Assembly (NCBI GenBank): GCA_019113395.1
Contig: DXHL01000034.1
Span: 1-57,150 of the forward strand
Reading direction: 5' to 3'
From: Candidatus Rikenella faecigallinarum
GTDB lineage: Bacteria > Bacteroidota > Bacteroidia > Bacteroidales > Rikenellaceae
Length of the DNA: 57,150 bases
The notes beneath the pieces are model-generated. The model was not told the DNA's origin. It saw only the letters and a list, made by a program, of their open reading frames with translations, and searched no databases. Positions within the stretch are counted from its first letter, which is position 1; each line of letters begins with the position of its first letter. Shown piece by piece: positions 34,348-43,207 of this stretch. Position numbers and translations under genes: made by a program.

Positions 34348-35307
34348 TTATTGTTGGGCCGCAATGTCGGTTTTGAGTTGTTTGGCGGCTGCCACATTAT
34401 CTCCGGCGGTTACCTTGCCCAGCCATTCGATGGCTTTGGCCGAATTCCCGGTGTTTTGGAAAGCAACTCCCGTCAGGTAAGCGATATCGCTTTTGCGGGC
34501 ATCGTCAGTCTGAGCCGCATAAGCCGTTGCACCCGAAGCCACTACGATATCGTACTTCTTGAGGTTGTTGGCCGTCTGAATCAGCAGCAGATTGGCATCG
34601 GCATTTTCCGGGATGGCTTCCACATAGGTTTTCACCTTTTCGATATCCCCGGCCTGTGCCGCAGTCGATGCTGCCACCAGCATATAGTTATCCATGTCAG
34701 CTTTGGCATCGGCAGCCTGTTTGGCATATTTGCTGTTTTCGGTTCCGGCCGCAATCACCTGTTTGTAAAGTTCAATGGCTTGGTCCAGTTGGTTCAACTC
34801 GGCATATGATTTTGCCGTGAAGTAAGCCAGTTGGATGTTTTCAGGGTCTTGTTTAATCCCCAGTTGGAAACTTTCGAGGGCTTTGGTGTAGTCTTTGGAG
34901 TTGAAACTGTTAATCCCCTGCATCATGTACAACTGCGAAATGGTGCGTCCCATTTTGCGGCTCATCATCACGTCGCCTTGCAGGTCGGCCATATCTTCCG
35001 CTTTGGAGAAGGCGGCGATGGCTTCATCGATTTTTTGGGCTTTGTAGAGGTTGGCTCCTTTTTGCTGGTAGCAGGTGGGGAGGAGTTTTTGAGCCTGCGA
35101 GGTGATATCCACAGCGTCAGCGCCTACTGCCTGACCCAGTTTGACTACCTCTTCGAGTACCGGGATGGCTTCCACCAGTTGTTTGTTGTTGATGAGTTCA
35201 CCGGCTTCTTTCATTTTGAGCGCTACATCTTCTTTGGTTTGGGCACTGGCACCCAGAACCATGGCAACGGCCGCAAAGGTCATCCCCCACAATTTGAGTT
35301 GCTTCAT
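34348..35307 (-). CDS. Periplasmic tetratricopeptide-repeat protein
   Basis: 319 aa with a signal peptide (MKQLKLWGMTFAAVAMVLGA, cleavage after SAQ). The mature chain is helical with several TPR units: AGELINNKQLVEAIPVLEEV (about 36-55), YKAQKIDEAIAAFSKAED (about 83-100), FNSKDYTKALESFQLGIKQD (about 125-144) and YAELNQLDQAIELYKQVI. No enzymatic motif is present, so a scaffold role in the periplasm is likely; the partner is unknown. It is transcribed alone, with tadA 131 bases upstream on the same strand and the hairpin terminator 34294-34262 about 50 bases after the stop. Codon use and GC are normal for the window, unlike the fragment downstream. Confidence 0.85.
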   Translation of the reverse strand: MKQLKLWGMTFAAVAMVLGASAQTKEDVALKMKEAGELINNKQLVEAIPVLEEVVKLGQAVGADAVDITSQAQKLLPTCYQQKGANLYKAQKIDEAIAAFSKAEDMADLQGDVMMSRKMGRTISQLYMMQGINSFNSKDYTKALESFQLGIKQDPENIQLAYFTAKSYAELNQLDQAIELYKQVIAAGTENSKYAKQAADAKADMDNYMLVAASTAAQAGDIEKVKTYVEAIPENADANLLLIQTANNLKKYDIVVASGATAYAAQTDDARKSDIAYLTGVAFQNTGNSAKAIEWLGKVTAGDNVAAAKQLKTDIAAQQ

Positions 35308-35438
35308 TTCTGTTACGGTATGTTTAGGTTAATATATGGCGTTAAGTGCCTGTTCCGAACGGAACGACAAACACAAATTGAATGATTTTTTCGGAGAATT
35401 CAAAATTTTGGCGTGTTTTTCAACGGGAATGGCCGATG

Positions 35439-35891
35439 TCAGGCTTTTCGTGTCGCGCGCAGCTCGGCAAAAAAGGAGCTGACCAGTTGGGCACATTCGG
35501 CAGAGAGAGGGCCGGAGATGACGATGGTTTTGGGGTGGAGGAGTTGGGGTGAGAGGGTAGTGTAGCCTCGTTTGGGGTCGGGGGCTCCGTAGACCAGGGT
35601 GCCGAGTTGGGCCCAGCGCAGGGCGGCGGCGCACATGGGGCAGGGCTCGACGGTGACGTAGAGGGTGCATCGGTCGAGGTATTTGCCGCCGAGGGCCGAG
35701 GCTGCGGCCGTAAGGGCCTGCATCTCGGCGTGAGCCGTGACATCGCCCAGGGTTTCGGTGAGGTTGTGGGCACGGGCGATGACCCGTTCGCCCGCCACCA
35801 CCACCGCTCCGATGGGGACTTCGCCCTGGGCGGCTGCCGCACGGGCTTCGGCCAGCGCCTGGCGCATATAGTGCTCGTGGGGGGTGTCCAT
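35439..35891 (-). CDS. tadA: tRNA-specific adenosine deaminase / nucleoside deaminase
   Basis: 150 aa from the ATG at 35891; upstream in-frame codons overlap the aspS promoter and were rejected. TadA deaminates A34 to inosine in tRNA-Arg(ACG). The zinc site is intact: H54-A-E56 in [10 protein letters not shown] and C84-x-x-C87 in [14 protein letters not shown]; Glu56 is the proton shuttle. [10 protein letters not shown] and GAPDPKRGY are further family blocks. A guanine deaminase-like role is possible for short members of the family, but the overall pattern fits TadA. It is transcribed divergently from aspS, with only 52 bases between the start codons. Confidence 0.93.
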   Translation of the reverse strand: MDTPHEHYMRQALAEARAAAAQGEVPIGAVVVAGERVIARAHNLTETLGDVTAHAEMQALTAAASALGGKYLDRCTLYVTVEPCPMCAAALRWAQLGTLVYGAPDPKRGYTTLSPQLLHPKTIVISGPLSAECAQLVSSFFAELRATRKA

Positions 35892-35943
35892 GCTGCTTTT
35901 GGATAAAATTTGTATCTTTGAGTTTCCAAAATTACGCGAAAAA

Positions 35944-37716
35944 ATGTTCAGAACAGCAACTTGCGGCGAGTTGAGACTTGCCGATGCCGATAAGCAGGTG
36001 ACCCTGGCCGGATGGGTGCAGAAGGTGCGCAACCTGGGGGCCATGATTTTCATTGATTTGCGTGACCGTTACGGAATTACGCAAATCACGGTCGATGAGC
36101 ATGCTGCGGCCGAGGTGAAGGCGGTAGCCGAAAGCCTCGGACGAGAATATGTCGTGCAGGTGACCGGATGGGTGGCCGAACGCTCGGCCAAAAACCCGAA
36201 GATGGAGACCGGAGAGGTCGAAATTCTGGCCGAGGCGATACGGGTGCTGAATGTGAGCGAGGTGCCCCCCTTTACCATCGAGGAAAATTCTGACGGGGGC
36301 GATGACCTGCGGATGAAGTACCGTTATCTGGACCTGCGGCGGGCACCGTTGCAGCGGGCCATGATGCTGCGTCACCGGCTGGCACAGCAGGTGCGCCGGT
36401 ATCTGGACGAAAAGGGCTTTATGGAGATTGAAACGCCCTACCTTATCAAATCGACTCCCGAAGGGGCACGGGACTTTGTGGTGCCGTCGCGGATGAACCT
36501 CGGCGAGTTTTATGCCCTGCCCCAGTCTCCGCAGACCTTCAAACAGCTCCTGATGGTGAGCGGGTATGACCGCTATTTTCAGATTGTGCGTTGCTTCCGC
36601 GACGAGGACCTGCGGGCAGACCGACAGCCCGAATTTACGCAGGTGGATTGCGAAATGGCCTTTGTGGAGCGTGAAGATGTGCTGGAGGTCTTCGAGGGGA
36701 TGATGCGGACCATGTTTGCCCAAACCTTAGGGGTGACCTTCGAGAGCGACCGTTTCCCGCGGATGAGCTGGACCGAGGCGATGGAACGCTACGGGTCGGA
36801 CAAACCCGATATCCGTTTCGGGATGGAGTTCAACGATATGACTGCGTGGGTCAAGGGGCACGATTTTGTGGTCTTTGACGGGGCGGAATATGTCGGCGGG
36901 ATATGTGTGCCGGGATGTGCCTCCTACACGCGCAAACAGCTGGACGGGCTGACCGAGTTTGTCAAACGGCCCCAGGTGGGGGCCAAAGGGCTGGTCTATG
37001 TGCGTCGTGAGGCTGACGGCAGCTACAAATCGAGCGTCGACAAGTTCTACGCGCAGGAGGATTTGGCCGCCTGGGGCGAACGGGTCGGGATGCAGCCGGG
37101 TGACCTGCTGCTGATATTGGCCGGAGCGAAAAAACAGACCCTGGCAGCCCTCTGTGCCCTGCGGCTGGAGATGGGCGACCGCCTCGGGCTGCGCCCGCAC
37201 GACACCTTTGCGCCGCTCTGGGTCGTGGACTTCCCGCTGCTGGAGTGGGACGACGAAACGCAACGCTACTACGCCATGCACCACCCCTTCACCTCGCCCA
37301 AAACCGAGGACATGGAGAAATTCTTTTCGGGTGACATGCGGGCACTGGGCGATGTGCGGGCCGAAGCCTATGACTTTGTGGTGAATGGTGTCGAGGTGGG
37401 GGGCGGCTCCATCCGTATCCACGACGGAGAGGTGCAGAGCCGTATGTTCGAGGTGTTGGGCTTTACGCCCGAAGAGGCACAGGCACAGTTCGGCTTCCTG
37501 CTCGGTGCCTTCAAGTACGGGGCACCGCCCCACGGCGGGATTGCTTTCGGTTTCGACCGCATGTGCTCGCTCTTCGGCGGTTCGGACTCGATACGCGACT
37601 TTATCGCCTTCCCGAAAAACAACAGCGGTCGCGATATGATGATTGACGCGCCGTCGCCGTTGGCCGCGAGTCAGCTGGACGAACTGCAGATTGCCGTGGC
37701 GAAGCCCGAAGCGTAG
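35944..37716 (+). CDS. aspS: Aspartyl-tRNA synthetase
   Basis: 590 aa, bacterial-type class II AspRS. The N-terminal OB-fold anticodon domain includes [20 protein letters not shown] (about 19-38). Motif 1 and flipping-loop regions follow ([19 protein letters not shown]), motif 2 lies around [20 protein letters not shown] (about 217-236), the bacterial GAD insertion spans about 300-410, and motif 3 is the [20 protein letters not shown] block near 540. A -10 box TATCTTTG at 35913-35920 lies 23 bases before the ATG at 35944, which excludes the longer frame start. ftsY follows after 56 bases and may be co-transcribed. Confidence 0.97.
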   Translation: MFRTATCGELRLADADKQVTLAGWVQKVRNLGAMIFIDLRDRYGITQITVDEHAAAEVKAVAESLGREYVVQVTGWVAERSAKNPKMETGEVEILAEAIRVLNVSEVPPFTIEENSDGGDDLRMKYRYLDLRRAPLQRAMMLRHRLAQQVRRYLDEKGFMEIETPYLIKSTPEGARDFVVPSRMNLGEFYALPQSPQTFKQLLMVSGYDRYFQIVRCFRDEDLRADRQPEFTQVDCEMAFVEREDVLEVFEGMMRTMFAQTLGVTFESDRFPRMSWTEAMERYGSDKPDIRFGMEFNDMTAWVKGHDFVVFDGAEYVGGICVPGCASYTRKQLDGLTEFVKRPQVGAKGLVYVRREADGSYKSSVDKFYAQEDLAAWGERVGMQPGDLLLILAGAKKQTLAALCALRLEMGDRLGLRPHDTFAPLWVVDFPLLEWDDETQRYYAMHHPFTSPKTEDMEKFFSGDMRALGDVRAEAYDFVVNGVEVGGGSIRIHDGEVQSRMFEVLGFTPEEAQAQFGFLLGAFKYGAPPHGGIAFGFDRMCSLFGGSDSIRDFIAFPKNNSGRDMMIDAPSPLAASQLDELQIAVAKPEA

Positions 37717-37772
37717 GGAGCAGTTACGAATAGACATAACCTAAACAAACGCTGAAACAGCAGCGGAAAACT

Positions 37773-38765
37773 ATGGGCATATTCGATTTGTTTAAGAAAC
37801 GGGATGCCGACCGTGAACAGCAGGCATCGCTCGAGAGCGGGCTGGAGAAGAGCCGTGAGGGCATCTTCTCGAAGTTGTCGCGTGCCGTGGCCGGAAAATC
37901 GAAAGTCGATGACGAGGTGCTCGACCAGTTGGAGGAGATATTGATAACGGCCGATGTGGGGGTGGACACGACGCTGCGGATTATCGAGCGTATCGAGGCG
38001 CGCGTGGCGCGGGACAAGTATCTGGGAACCGAGGAGTTGAACACCATTCTTCGGGAGGAGGTGGCGGCGCTGTTGGCGGCGGCACCGGCCGCGAGCAGTT
38101 CGTCGGACCTCGGGATGCTCTTTGAACGGGATGCCGAGGGGAACCCCTTTGTGCTGATGGTGGTGGGGGTGAACGGGGTGGGGAAGACCACCACCATTGG
38201 GAAACTGGCAGCGCGGCTGACGGCGGCCGGAAAGAGCGTTTTTCTGGGGGCTGCCGACACGTTCCGTGCCGCGGCCATCGACCAGTTGGAGGTATGGGCT
38301 CAACGGGCCGGAGCACGGCTTATCAAACAGCAGATGGGGGCCGACCCCGCTTCGGTGGCCTTTGATACCCTCTCGGCCGCGAAGGCGGCCGGAGCCGATG
38401 TGGTGATTATCGACACGGCAGGCCGTCTCCACAACAAGATTAACCTGATGAACGAGCTGACCAAAATACGCAACGTGATGCAGAAGGTGGTACCGGGGGC
38501 TCCGCACGAGGTGATGCTGGTGCTGGACGGTTCGACGGGGCAGAACGCCTTTGAACAGGCCAAGCAGTTCTCAGCAGCTACCCAAATCTCGTCGCTCGCG
38601 ATTACCAAGCTCGACGGAACAGCCAAGGGGGGTGTGGTGATTGGCATCTCGGAACAGTTCCGTATTCCGGTGCGTTATATCGGTGTGGGCGAGGGAATTG
38701 ACGATTTGCAGGTCTTCGACCGCGAGCGTTTTGTGGCCTCGCTGTTCGGGGAGTGGCGGAAGTAG
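37773..38765 (+). CDS. ftsY: Signal recognition particle receptor FtsY
   Basis: 330 aa. FtsY docks SRP-ribosome complexes at the membrane through GTP-dependent pairing with Ffh. The N-terminal four-helix region is short and lacks the long acidic A domain of E. coli, as is common in Bacteroidetes (MGIFDLFKKRDADREQQ probably gives the membrane contact). G1 is GVNGVGKTTTIGKL (about 131-144), the insertion-box region has GAADTFRAAAIDQLEVWAQR, G3 is DTAGRLHNK (about 212) and G4 is TKLDGTAKGG. The C-terminus IGVGEGIDDLQVFD is typical. It lies downstream of aspS and ends at a bidirectional terminator. Confidence 0.97.
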   Translation: MGIFDLFKKRDADREQQASLESGLEKSREGIFSKLSRAVAGKSKVDDEVLDQLEEILITADVGVDTTLRIIERIEARVARDKYLGTEELNTILREEVAALLAAAPAASSSSDLGMLFERDAEGNPFVLMVVGVNGVGKTTTIGKLAARLTAAGKSVFLGAADTFRAAAIDQLEVWAQRAGARLIKQQMGADPASVAFDTLSAAKAAGADVVIIDTAGRLHNKINLMNELTKIRNVMQKVVPGAPHEVMLVLDGSTGQNAFEQAKQFSAATQISSLAITKLDGTAKGGVVIGISEQFRIPVRYIGVGEGIDDLQVFDRERFVASLFGEWRK

Positions 38766-38813
38766 GCGGTTTTCCCGGTGGGCCTCTTGTTGAGGGGCTG
38801 ACGAATCATACCA

Positions 38814-38849
38814 GCTGGGGCGGTGCAAACCATTTTGCACCGCCCCAGC
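38814..38849. terminator. Bidirectional terminator between ftsY and patatin gene
   Basis: A perfect 16-bp stem (GCTGGGGCGGTGCAAA at 38814-38829 with 38834-38849) and a four-base loop, followed by CTTGTTTTT on the plus strand. The two flanking genes converge here. Confidence 0.85.
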
Positions 38850-38868
38850 CTTGTTTTTCATAACCCCG

Positions 38869-41160
38869 TCAGAACCGCCGCGACGAGAAGAGCGTATAAC
38901 CGAAATTGAAAACTATCTGCCAGTTTTCACGCCCCGTGCTGTACTTGTTCACCGTCAGCGAAGCGGGACCGATAAAGGTCTGGTAGACGAGCGAACCGCC
39001 GAAGACAAACTCCGTGCGGTTGCGCAGCCGCGGCCACACGTCATGCACCCATCCGTGGTCGAAGACCACCTCCTGCGGCACGAAAGCATAGGCGTAGGAC
39101 TTCACGTAGAGGTTGTTGAGGATATTGAAAACGGGAATAACCCCCGCGGCCAGATAGGAGCTGGAGCGGTATTCGGGCATGAACATGGTCCTCATGAGCG
39201 GGATGGGCTGGAAGGCCGGCAGCGACATGGCCGTAGCCAGCGAGGTGGCAAAATCGGGGTGGTTGGAGAAGGTGGCTTCGGCCAGGAACCCGAAGGTAAA
39301 CCACTTGGACAGCGGCAGGTAACGTTCCGAGCGGTAGCGCAGTTCGACCCAGTTTCGATTGTGTTTACAGAAGGTTTCGGGGTTGCCGAGCAGCGTGCCG
39401 GGGTAGTAGCTCTCGAGCCCCTCGACAAAACGCAGCTGCAGGATGTGTTCCGACCCGCGGTTGGGGTAGAGCGGGTAGTTGAACGAGTGTTTCTGGACCT
39501 CGGCCGTGAGACCGACATAAGTGAAGCTGCTGCGGTCGGGTTCGTCGATGTTGGAGTAGGAGCCGTTGAAATAGTAATCGTCCGTCACTCCGAGCGTCAT
39601 ACGGCCGCGGAAGGCGGCATTCTCGAGAACCGGAATGGCTATCGACGAGGAGAGGGTGTTCTCGCGGCGCGAACAGTAGAGCCAATCCTTGTTTTCGTAG
39701 TAGCGGCTCATGTGGTTGGCCTGATAGTCGTAGTCCTCAAACGTGTAGTTGTAGTCGATGTAGAAGGGGAAGTGGGTGTAGATGTCGTGTCGTCCGCCGA
39801 ATTTAAGCGAGTTGTAGAACGACCCGAAATAACCCTGCAGCGCGTAGGTCGAGACATTGCGTCCCACGGTGCGGTAACTGAAGGCCGCATACCCCTGGTT
39901 CAGAGCCGTCGAGGAGATGTTGCCCCCGAGCGAAAACTGCATGCTCCCCTGGGTGTGCATCCGCAGCTTGAGGCGGTAGAAACCCGTCTCGGGGTTGTAA
40001 GTCACCTCCGGAAAGTCACACGAAAAAACCCCGCCCGCCAACACCTGCAGGTATTTGCGGTCGAAATACTCCGCGTCGAAGAGCTGGCGCGGTTCCAGGT
40101 CGAGTTGTCGCCGCACGTATTCGGTCTGTTTGGGGGTGAGCCCCTCAATGTCGATTTGTTCGAAGACCAGCGGTTCGATTTTGGCGCGGAAGGCGGCCCG
40201 TCTCTCGGCTATCTCGCTGTCGGAGACGCGGCGCGCTATCCGCTCGCGGATAAGCGGCATCTGCCGCATGGCATCCTCATAACCGCGGGCAATGATGTAG
40301 CTGGCTTTGTCGTAGTCCAGCGTCCCCACCTCCCGAAAACGCCGCCGTATCTCGATATCGAGGCTGTCGCGCAGCGAATAGTCGGTGGTTTGGGTGGCCA
40401 TGACGCTCACCTGTTGAACCACGTTGTCGGGCGAGGGGTTTTCGTAGTTTCCGGCGCAGATGCCCCCAATCAGGATGTCGGGGTGGAAGGCCGAGTCGAG
40501 CGGCTGCCACGGGAAGTTGTTGTAGAGACCGCCGTCGAAGAGCAGGATGGTGTCCCGGGCAATGGGCTTGAAAACCAGCGGGATGGTCATCGAGGCGCGG
40601 ATGGCGAAGGGGAGGCTCCCCTGGTCGAAGACCACCGTCTGCTTGTGGTAGACGTCCGAGGCGTTGCAGCGGAACGGTACCATCAGGCTGTCGAAATCGT
40701 TGCGGGCAGCCGCCGACGACGGGTAGAGCATCCGCAAAAAGGCCAGGTCGAGCTGATAGGGCGAGATGAGGTTCGTCGGGAGTTGGACGGCGGTTGATTT
40801 GACTGCCGTGGGGTCAATCTTGACCGATATCATGGAGGGGGTGGGCTCGAACTTTTTGAAATAGTAGTTGTTGTCGAGGTCGGAGCTTTTGGCCGAGAGC
40901 CAGCGTTGGACGCTGTCGGTGATGAAGAAGCGAATCATCTCGTCGGGCGAGTAGCCGCAGGCGTACATCCCTGCGACGATGGCGCCCATCGAGGCCCCCG
41001 AGACATAATCAATCGGTATGTTGTTCTCTTCCAGTGCCTTGAGGATGCCGACGTGGTAGAGTCCCTTGGCGCCGCCGCCGCTCAGCACCACCCCGACCCG
41101 TTGGCCGTGGGTGCCGACGCTCAGCAAAAGAAGGGTCAGCAGGGTGAGAATTCGTTTCAT
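38869..41160 (-). CDS. Patatin-like phospholipase fused to outer-membrane beta-barrel
   Basis: 763 aa with a signal peptide (about 1-19). The patatin domain carries the oxyanion loop VVLSGGGAKGLYHVG (about 24-38), the nucleophile elbow SGASMGAIVAG (GxSxG, Ser near 58) and the catalytic Asp in LLFDGGLYNNFPWQP (about 209). A POTRA-like segment (IDIEGLTPKQTEYVRRQLDL, about 325-345) links to a C-terminal BamA/bacterial surface antigen barrel ending in an aromatic residue (LFSSRRF). This is the architecture of type Vd autotransporters such as PlpD, so the lipase is probably presented at or beyond the outer membrane. The substrate is unknown. Divergent from the cyclophilin gene. Confidence 0.93.
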   Translation of the reverse strand: MKRILTLLTLLLLSVGTHGQRVGVVLSGGGAKGLYHVGILKALEENNIPIDYVSGASMGAIVAGMYACGYSPDEMIRFFITDSVQRWLSAKSSDLDNNYYFKKFEPTPSMISVKIDPTAVKSTAVQLPTNLISPYQLDLAFLRMLYPSSAAARNDFDSLMVPFRCNASDVYHKQTVVFDQGSLPFAIRASMTIPLVFKPIARDTILLFDGGLYNNFPWQPLDSAFHPDILIGGICAGNYENPSPDNVVQQVSVMATQTTDYSLRDSLDIEIRRRFREVGTLDYDKASYIIARGYEDAMRQMPLIRERIARRVSDSEIAERRAAFRAKIEPLVFEQIDIEGLTPKQTEYVRRQLDLEPRQLFDAEYFDRKYLQVLAGGVFSCDFPEVTYNPETGFYRLKLRMHTQGSMQFSLGGNISSTALNQGYAAFSYRTVGRNVSTYALQGYFGSFYNSLKFGGRHDIYTHFPFYIDYNYTFEDYDYQANHMSRYYENKDWLYCSRRENTLSSSIAIPVLENAAFRGRMTLGVTDDYYFNGSYSNIDEPDRSSFTYVGLTAEVQKHSFNYPLYPNRGSEHILQLRFVEGLESYYPGTLLGNPETFCKHNRNWVELRYRSERYLPLSKWFTFGFLAEATFSNHPDFATSLATAMSLPAFQPIPLMRTMFMPEYRSSSYLAAGVIPVFNILNNLYVKSYAYAFVPQEVVFDHGWVHDVWPRLRNRTEFVFGGSLVYQTFIGPASLTVNKYSTGRENWQIVFNFGYTLFSSRRF

Positions 41161-41221
41161 GAATGGCCCGTGTTTGTCGGGAAATTAATAAATTTGCTCT
41201 TTGAACCCATATCATGGACTC

Positions 41222-41977
41222 ATGGAACGCGTAAAGGTAGTGAAAAAAAATGGCTGTTTGTTGTTGTTGATGCTGGTGCTGTCGGCTGTGGTGGACACCG
41301 CGGCTGCCAAAAAAACGCTGGTGGTGGGGCAGGGGGCCCATTACGAGGTGAAGATGAAAACCTCGGAGGGGACGTTACGTTTCCGCCTGTTCAACGACAC
41401 GCCGAACCACCGCGACAACTTTGTCAAACTGGCCGAAAGGGGCTTTTACAATAACCTGCTGTTTCATCGGGTGATACGCGATTTCATGATTCAGACGGGC
41501 GACCCCGAGAGCATCGAGGCTTCGCAGGTGAAGGTTTACGGGAATGCGGATGCCGGGTATAAGTTGGATGCCGAGATAGTGCCGCGCTACTACCACCGTC
41601 GGGGTGTTGTGGCGGCGGCTCGGGAGGGAGATGCCGAAAACCCTGCGCGGCAATCCTCCAGTTCGCAATTTTATGTGGTCACGGGGCGGGTGCAGAACGA
41701 CAGTACGCTGACCGCCGCCCGCCGGCAGATTGCCGAACGGGCCGCTGACCCTTCGGCAGCGCAGATAACGCCCGAACGCGAAAAGGTCTACCGCACGGTG
41801 GGAGGTGCTCCTCATTTGGATGGGAGTTATACGATTTTCGGCGAGATTGTGGGGGGTATGGGTCGTGTGATGAAGATTTCGCAACTGCCGACCGATACGC
41901 AGGACCGCCCCAAAGAGGATGTCTATATTCGGGAGGTTCAGATAAAGGTGGTCAAGGACCGCAAGCGCGACCGATAG
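41222..41977 (+). CDS. Exported cyclophilin-type peptidyl-prolyl isomerase
   Basis: 251 aa from the ATG at 41222; the frame is open to a TTG at 41201. A signal sequence (NGCLLLLMLVLSAVVDTAAA) directs export, so it likely assists folding of periplasmic and outer-membrane proteins. The cyclophilin core is visible: NHRDNFVKLAERGFYNNLLF (about 59-78), FHRVIRDFMIQTGDP with the catalytic Arg, SSSQFYVVTG (about 156-165) and YTIFGEIVGGMGRVMKI. The usual GTGxGG after GGDP is replaced by ESIEASQV, and an insertion of about 40 residues precedes the HLDGSYTIFG block, as in Bacteroidetes members. A -10 box TAAATTTG at 41189-41196 is about 26 bases upstream. Confidence 0.92.
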   Translation: MERVKVVKKNGCLLLLMLVLSAVVDTAAAKKTLVVGQGAHYEVKMKTSEGTLRFRLFNDTPNHRDNFVKLAERGFYNNLLFHRVIRDFMIQTGDPESIEASQVKVYGNADAGYKLDAEIVPRYYHRRGVVAAAREGDAENPARQSSSSQFYVVTGRVQNDSTLTAARRQIAERAADPSAAQITPEREKVYRTVGGAPHLDGSYTIFGEIVGGMGRVMKISQLPTDTQDRPKEDVYIREVQIKVVKDRKRDR

Positions 41978-42065
41978 GGGGATGCTTTGAGGGTGTACCG
42001 TGTGTCGGGGTTCGGAGCGGGCGTCTCCGGCAAACAGAGATTGAGATTATACGCATAACGTAACG

Positions 42066-43100
42066 ATGATACAAAAGATAGAAGCATTGCTGGCCGAGGT
42101 GGAATCCTTCGTGCCGAAGACTCTGGCCGAGGTCGAAGAGTTCCGCATTCGCCTGTTGGGCAAGAAAGGGACGATAACCGCCCTGTTCGACGATTTCAAG
42201 GCCGCACCGGCCGACCAGAAAAAGGTGCTGGGGCAGGCGATGAACCGCCTCAAAACGGCAGCGATTGACAAGGTAAACGAACTGAAGAGCCGCTTGGAAG
42301 AGCTGGCTCTGGCATCGGCCGATGCTTCGGCGCTGGCGCTCGACATGACGCGTCCGGCCGGCGCCGACCGCGTGGGCACCCGTCACCCCATCTCGCTGGT
42401 GCGGAACCAGATTCTCGATATTTTCCAACGCATCGGCTTTGCGCCGGCCGAAGGACCTGAAATCGAGGATGACTGGCACGTCTTTACGGCGCTGAACTTC
42501 CCGCCCGAACACCCGGCACGCGACATGCAGGATACCTTCTTTATCGAAAAAAATCCCGATATCCTGCTGCGTACCCACACCTCATCCATTCAGGTGCGGG
42601 TGATGCAGACCCAGAAACCGCCCATTCGGGTGATTTGTCCGGGCCGCGTGTTCCGCAACGAGGCCATTTCGTACCGCGCCCACTGCATCTTCCATCAGGC
42701 CGAGGGGCTCTATATCGACGAACACGTCTCGTTTGCCGACCTCAAACAGACCATCCTCTACTTTGCCAAAGAGATGTTCGGCGAAAAATCCGAAATACGG
42801 ATGCGCCCGTCGTACTTCCCCTTTACGGAACCTTCGACCGAGGTCGATGTGTCGTGTAACCTGTGCGGGGGCAAGGGGTGCCCCGTCTGCAAATACACCG
42901 GATGGCTCGAAATCATGGGAGCCGGCATGGTGGACCCCAATGTGCTGGAGGCCTGCGGTATCGACAGTACGCGTTACTCGGGTTTTGCCTTCGGGATGGG
43001 CGTCGAACGCATCGCCATGCTCAAATACGGCGTCAAGGACCTGCGTCTCTACTTCGAAAACGACCTGCGTTTCCTGCGTCAGTTTACCCCGGTCTATTAG
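42066..43100 (+). CDS. pheS: Phenylalanyl-tRNA synthetase alpha subunit
   Basis: 344 aa. PheS and PheT form the (alpha-beta)2 class II enzyme. The N-terminal coiled coil (about 1-90) contacts tRNA; ISLVRNQILDIFQRIGFAPA is motif 1, HPARDMQDTFFI and VICPGRVFRNEAISYRAHCI (motif 2, about 189-208) follow, the phenylalanine-pocket block RMRPSYFPFTEPSTEVDV is present, and motif 3 is GFAFGMGVERIAMLKYG near 320. PheT is not adjacent, which is usual in Bacteroidetes. An interesting CNLCGGKGCPVCKYTGW cysteine cluster (about 262-278) is a known feature of many bacterial PheS proteins. No clear promoter; it may read through from the cyclophilin gene 88 bases upstream. Confidence 0.97.
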   Translation: MIQKIEALLAEVESFVPKTLAEVEEFRIRLLGKKGTITALFDDFKAAPADQKKVLGQAMNRLKTAAIDKVNELKSRLEELALASADASALALDMTRPAGADRVGTRHPISLVRNQILDIFQRIGFAPAEGPEIEDDWHVFTALNFPPEHPARDMQDTFFIEKNPDILLRTHTSSIQVRVMQTQKPPIRVICPGRVFRNEAISYRAHCIFHQAEGLYIDEHVSFADLKQTILYFAKEMFGEKSEIRMRPSYFPFTEPSTEVDVSCNLCGGKGCPVCKYTGWLEIMGAGMVDPNVLEACGIDSTRYSGFAFGMGVERIAMLKYGVKDLRLYFENDLRFLRQFTPVY

Positions 43101-43207
43101 TGCCGGGTGCCACTGCAGGGAGAGGGGCTGACTATTTGCTCGTTAGGGAGCACCGCTTTTCCTCTCCCTCTCCATTTTCTCAAAACAACGGATAGGAGCT
43201 CCACGCC

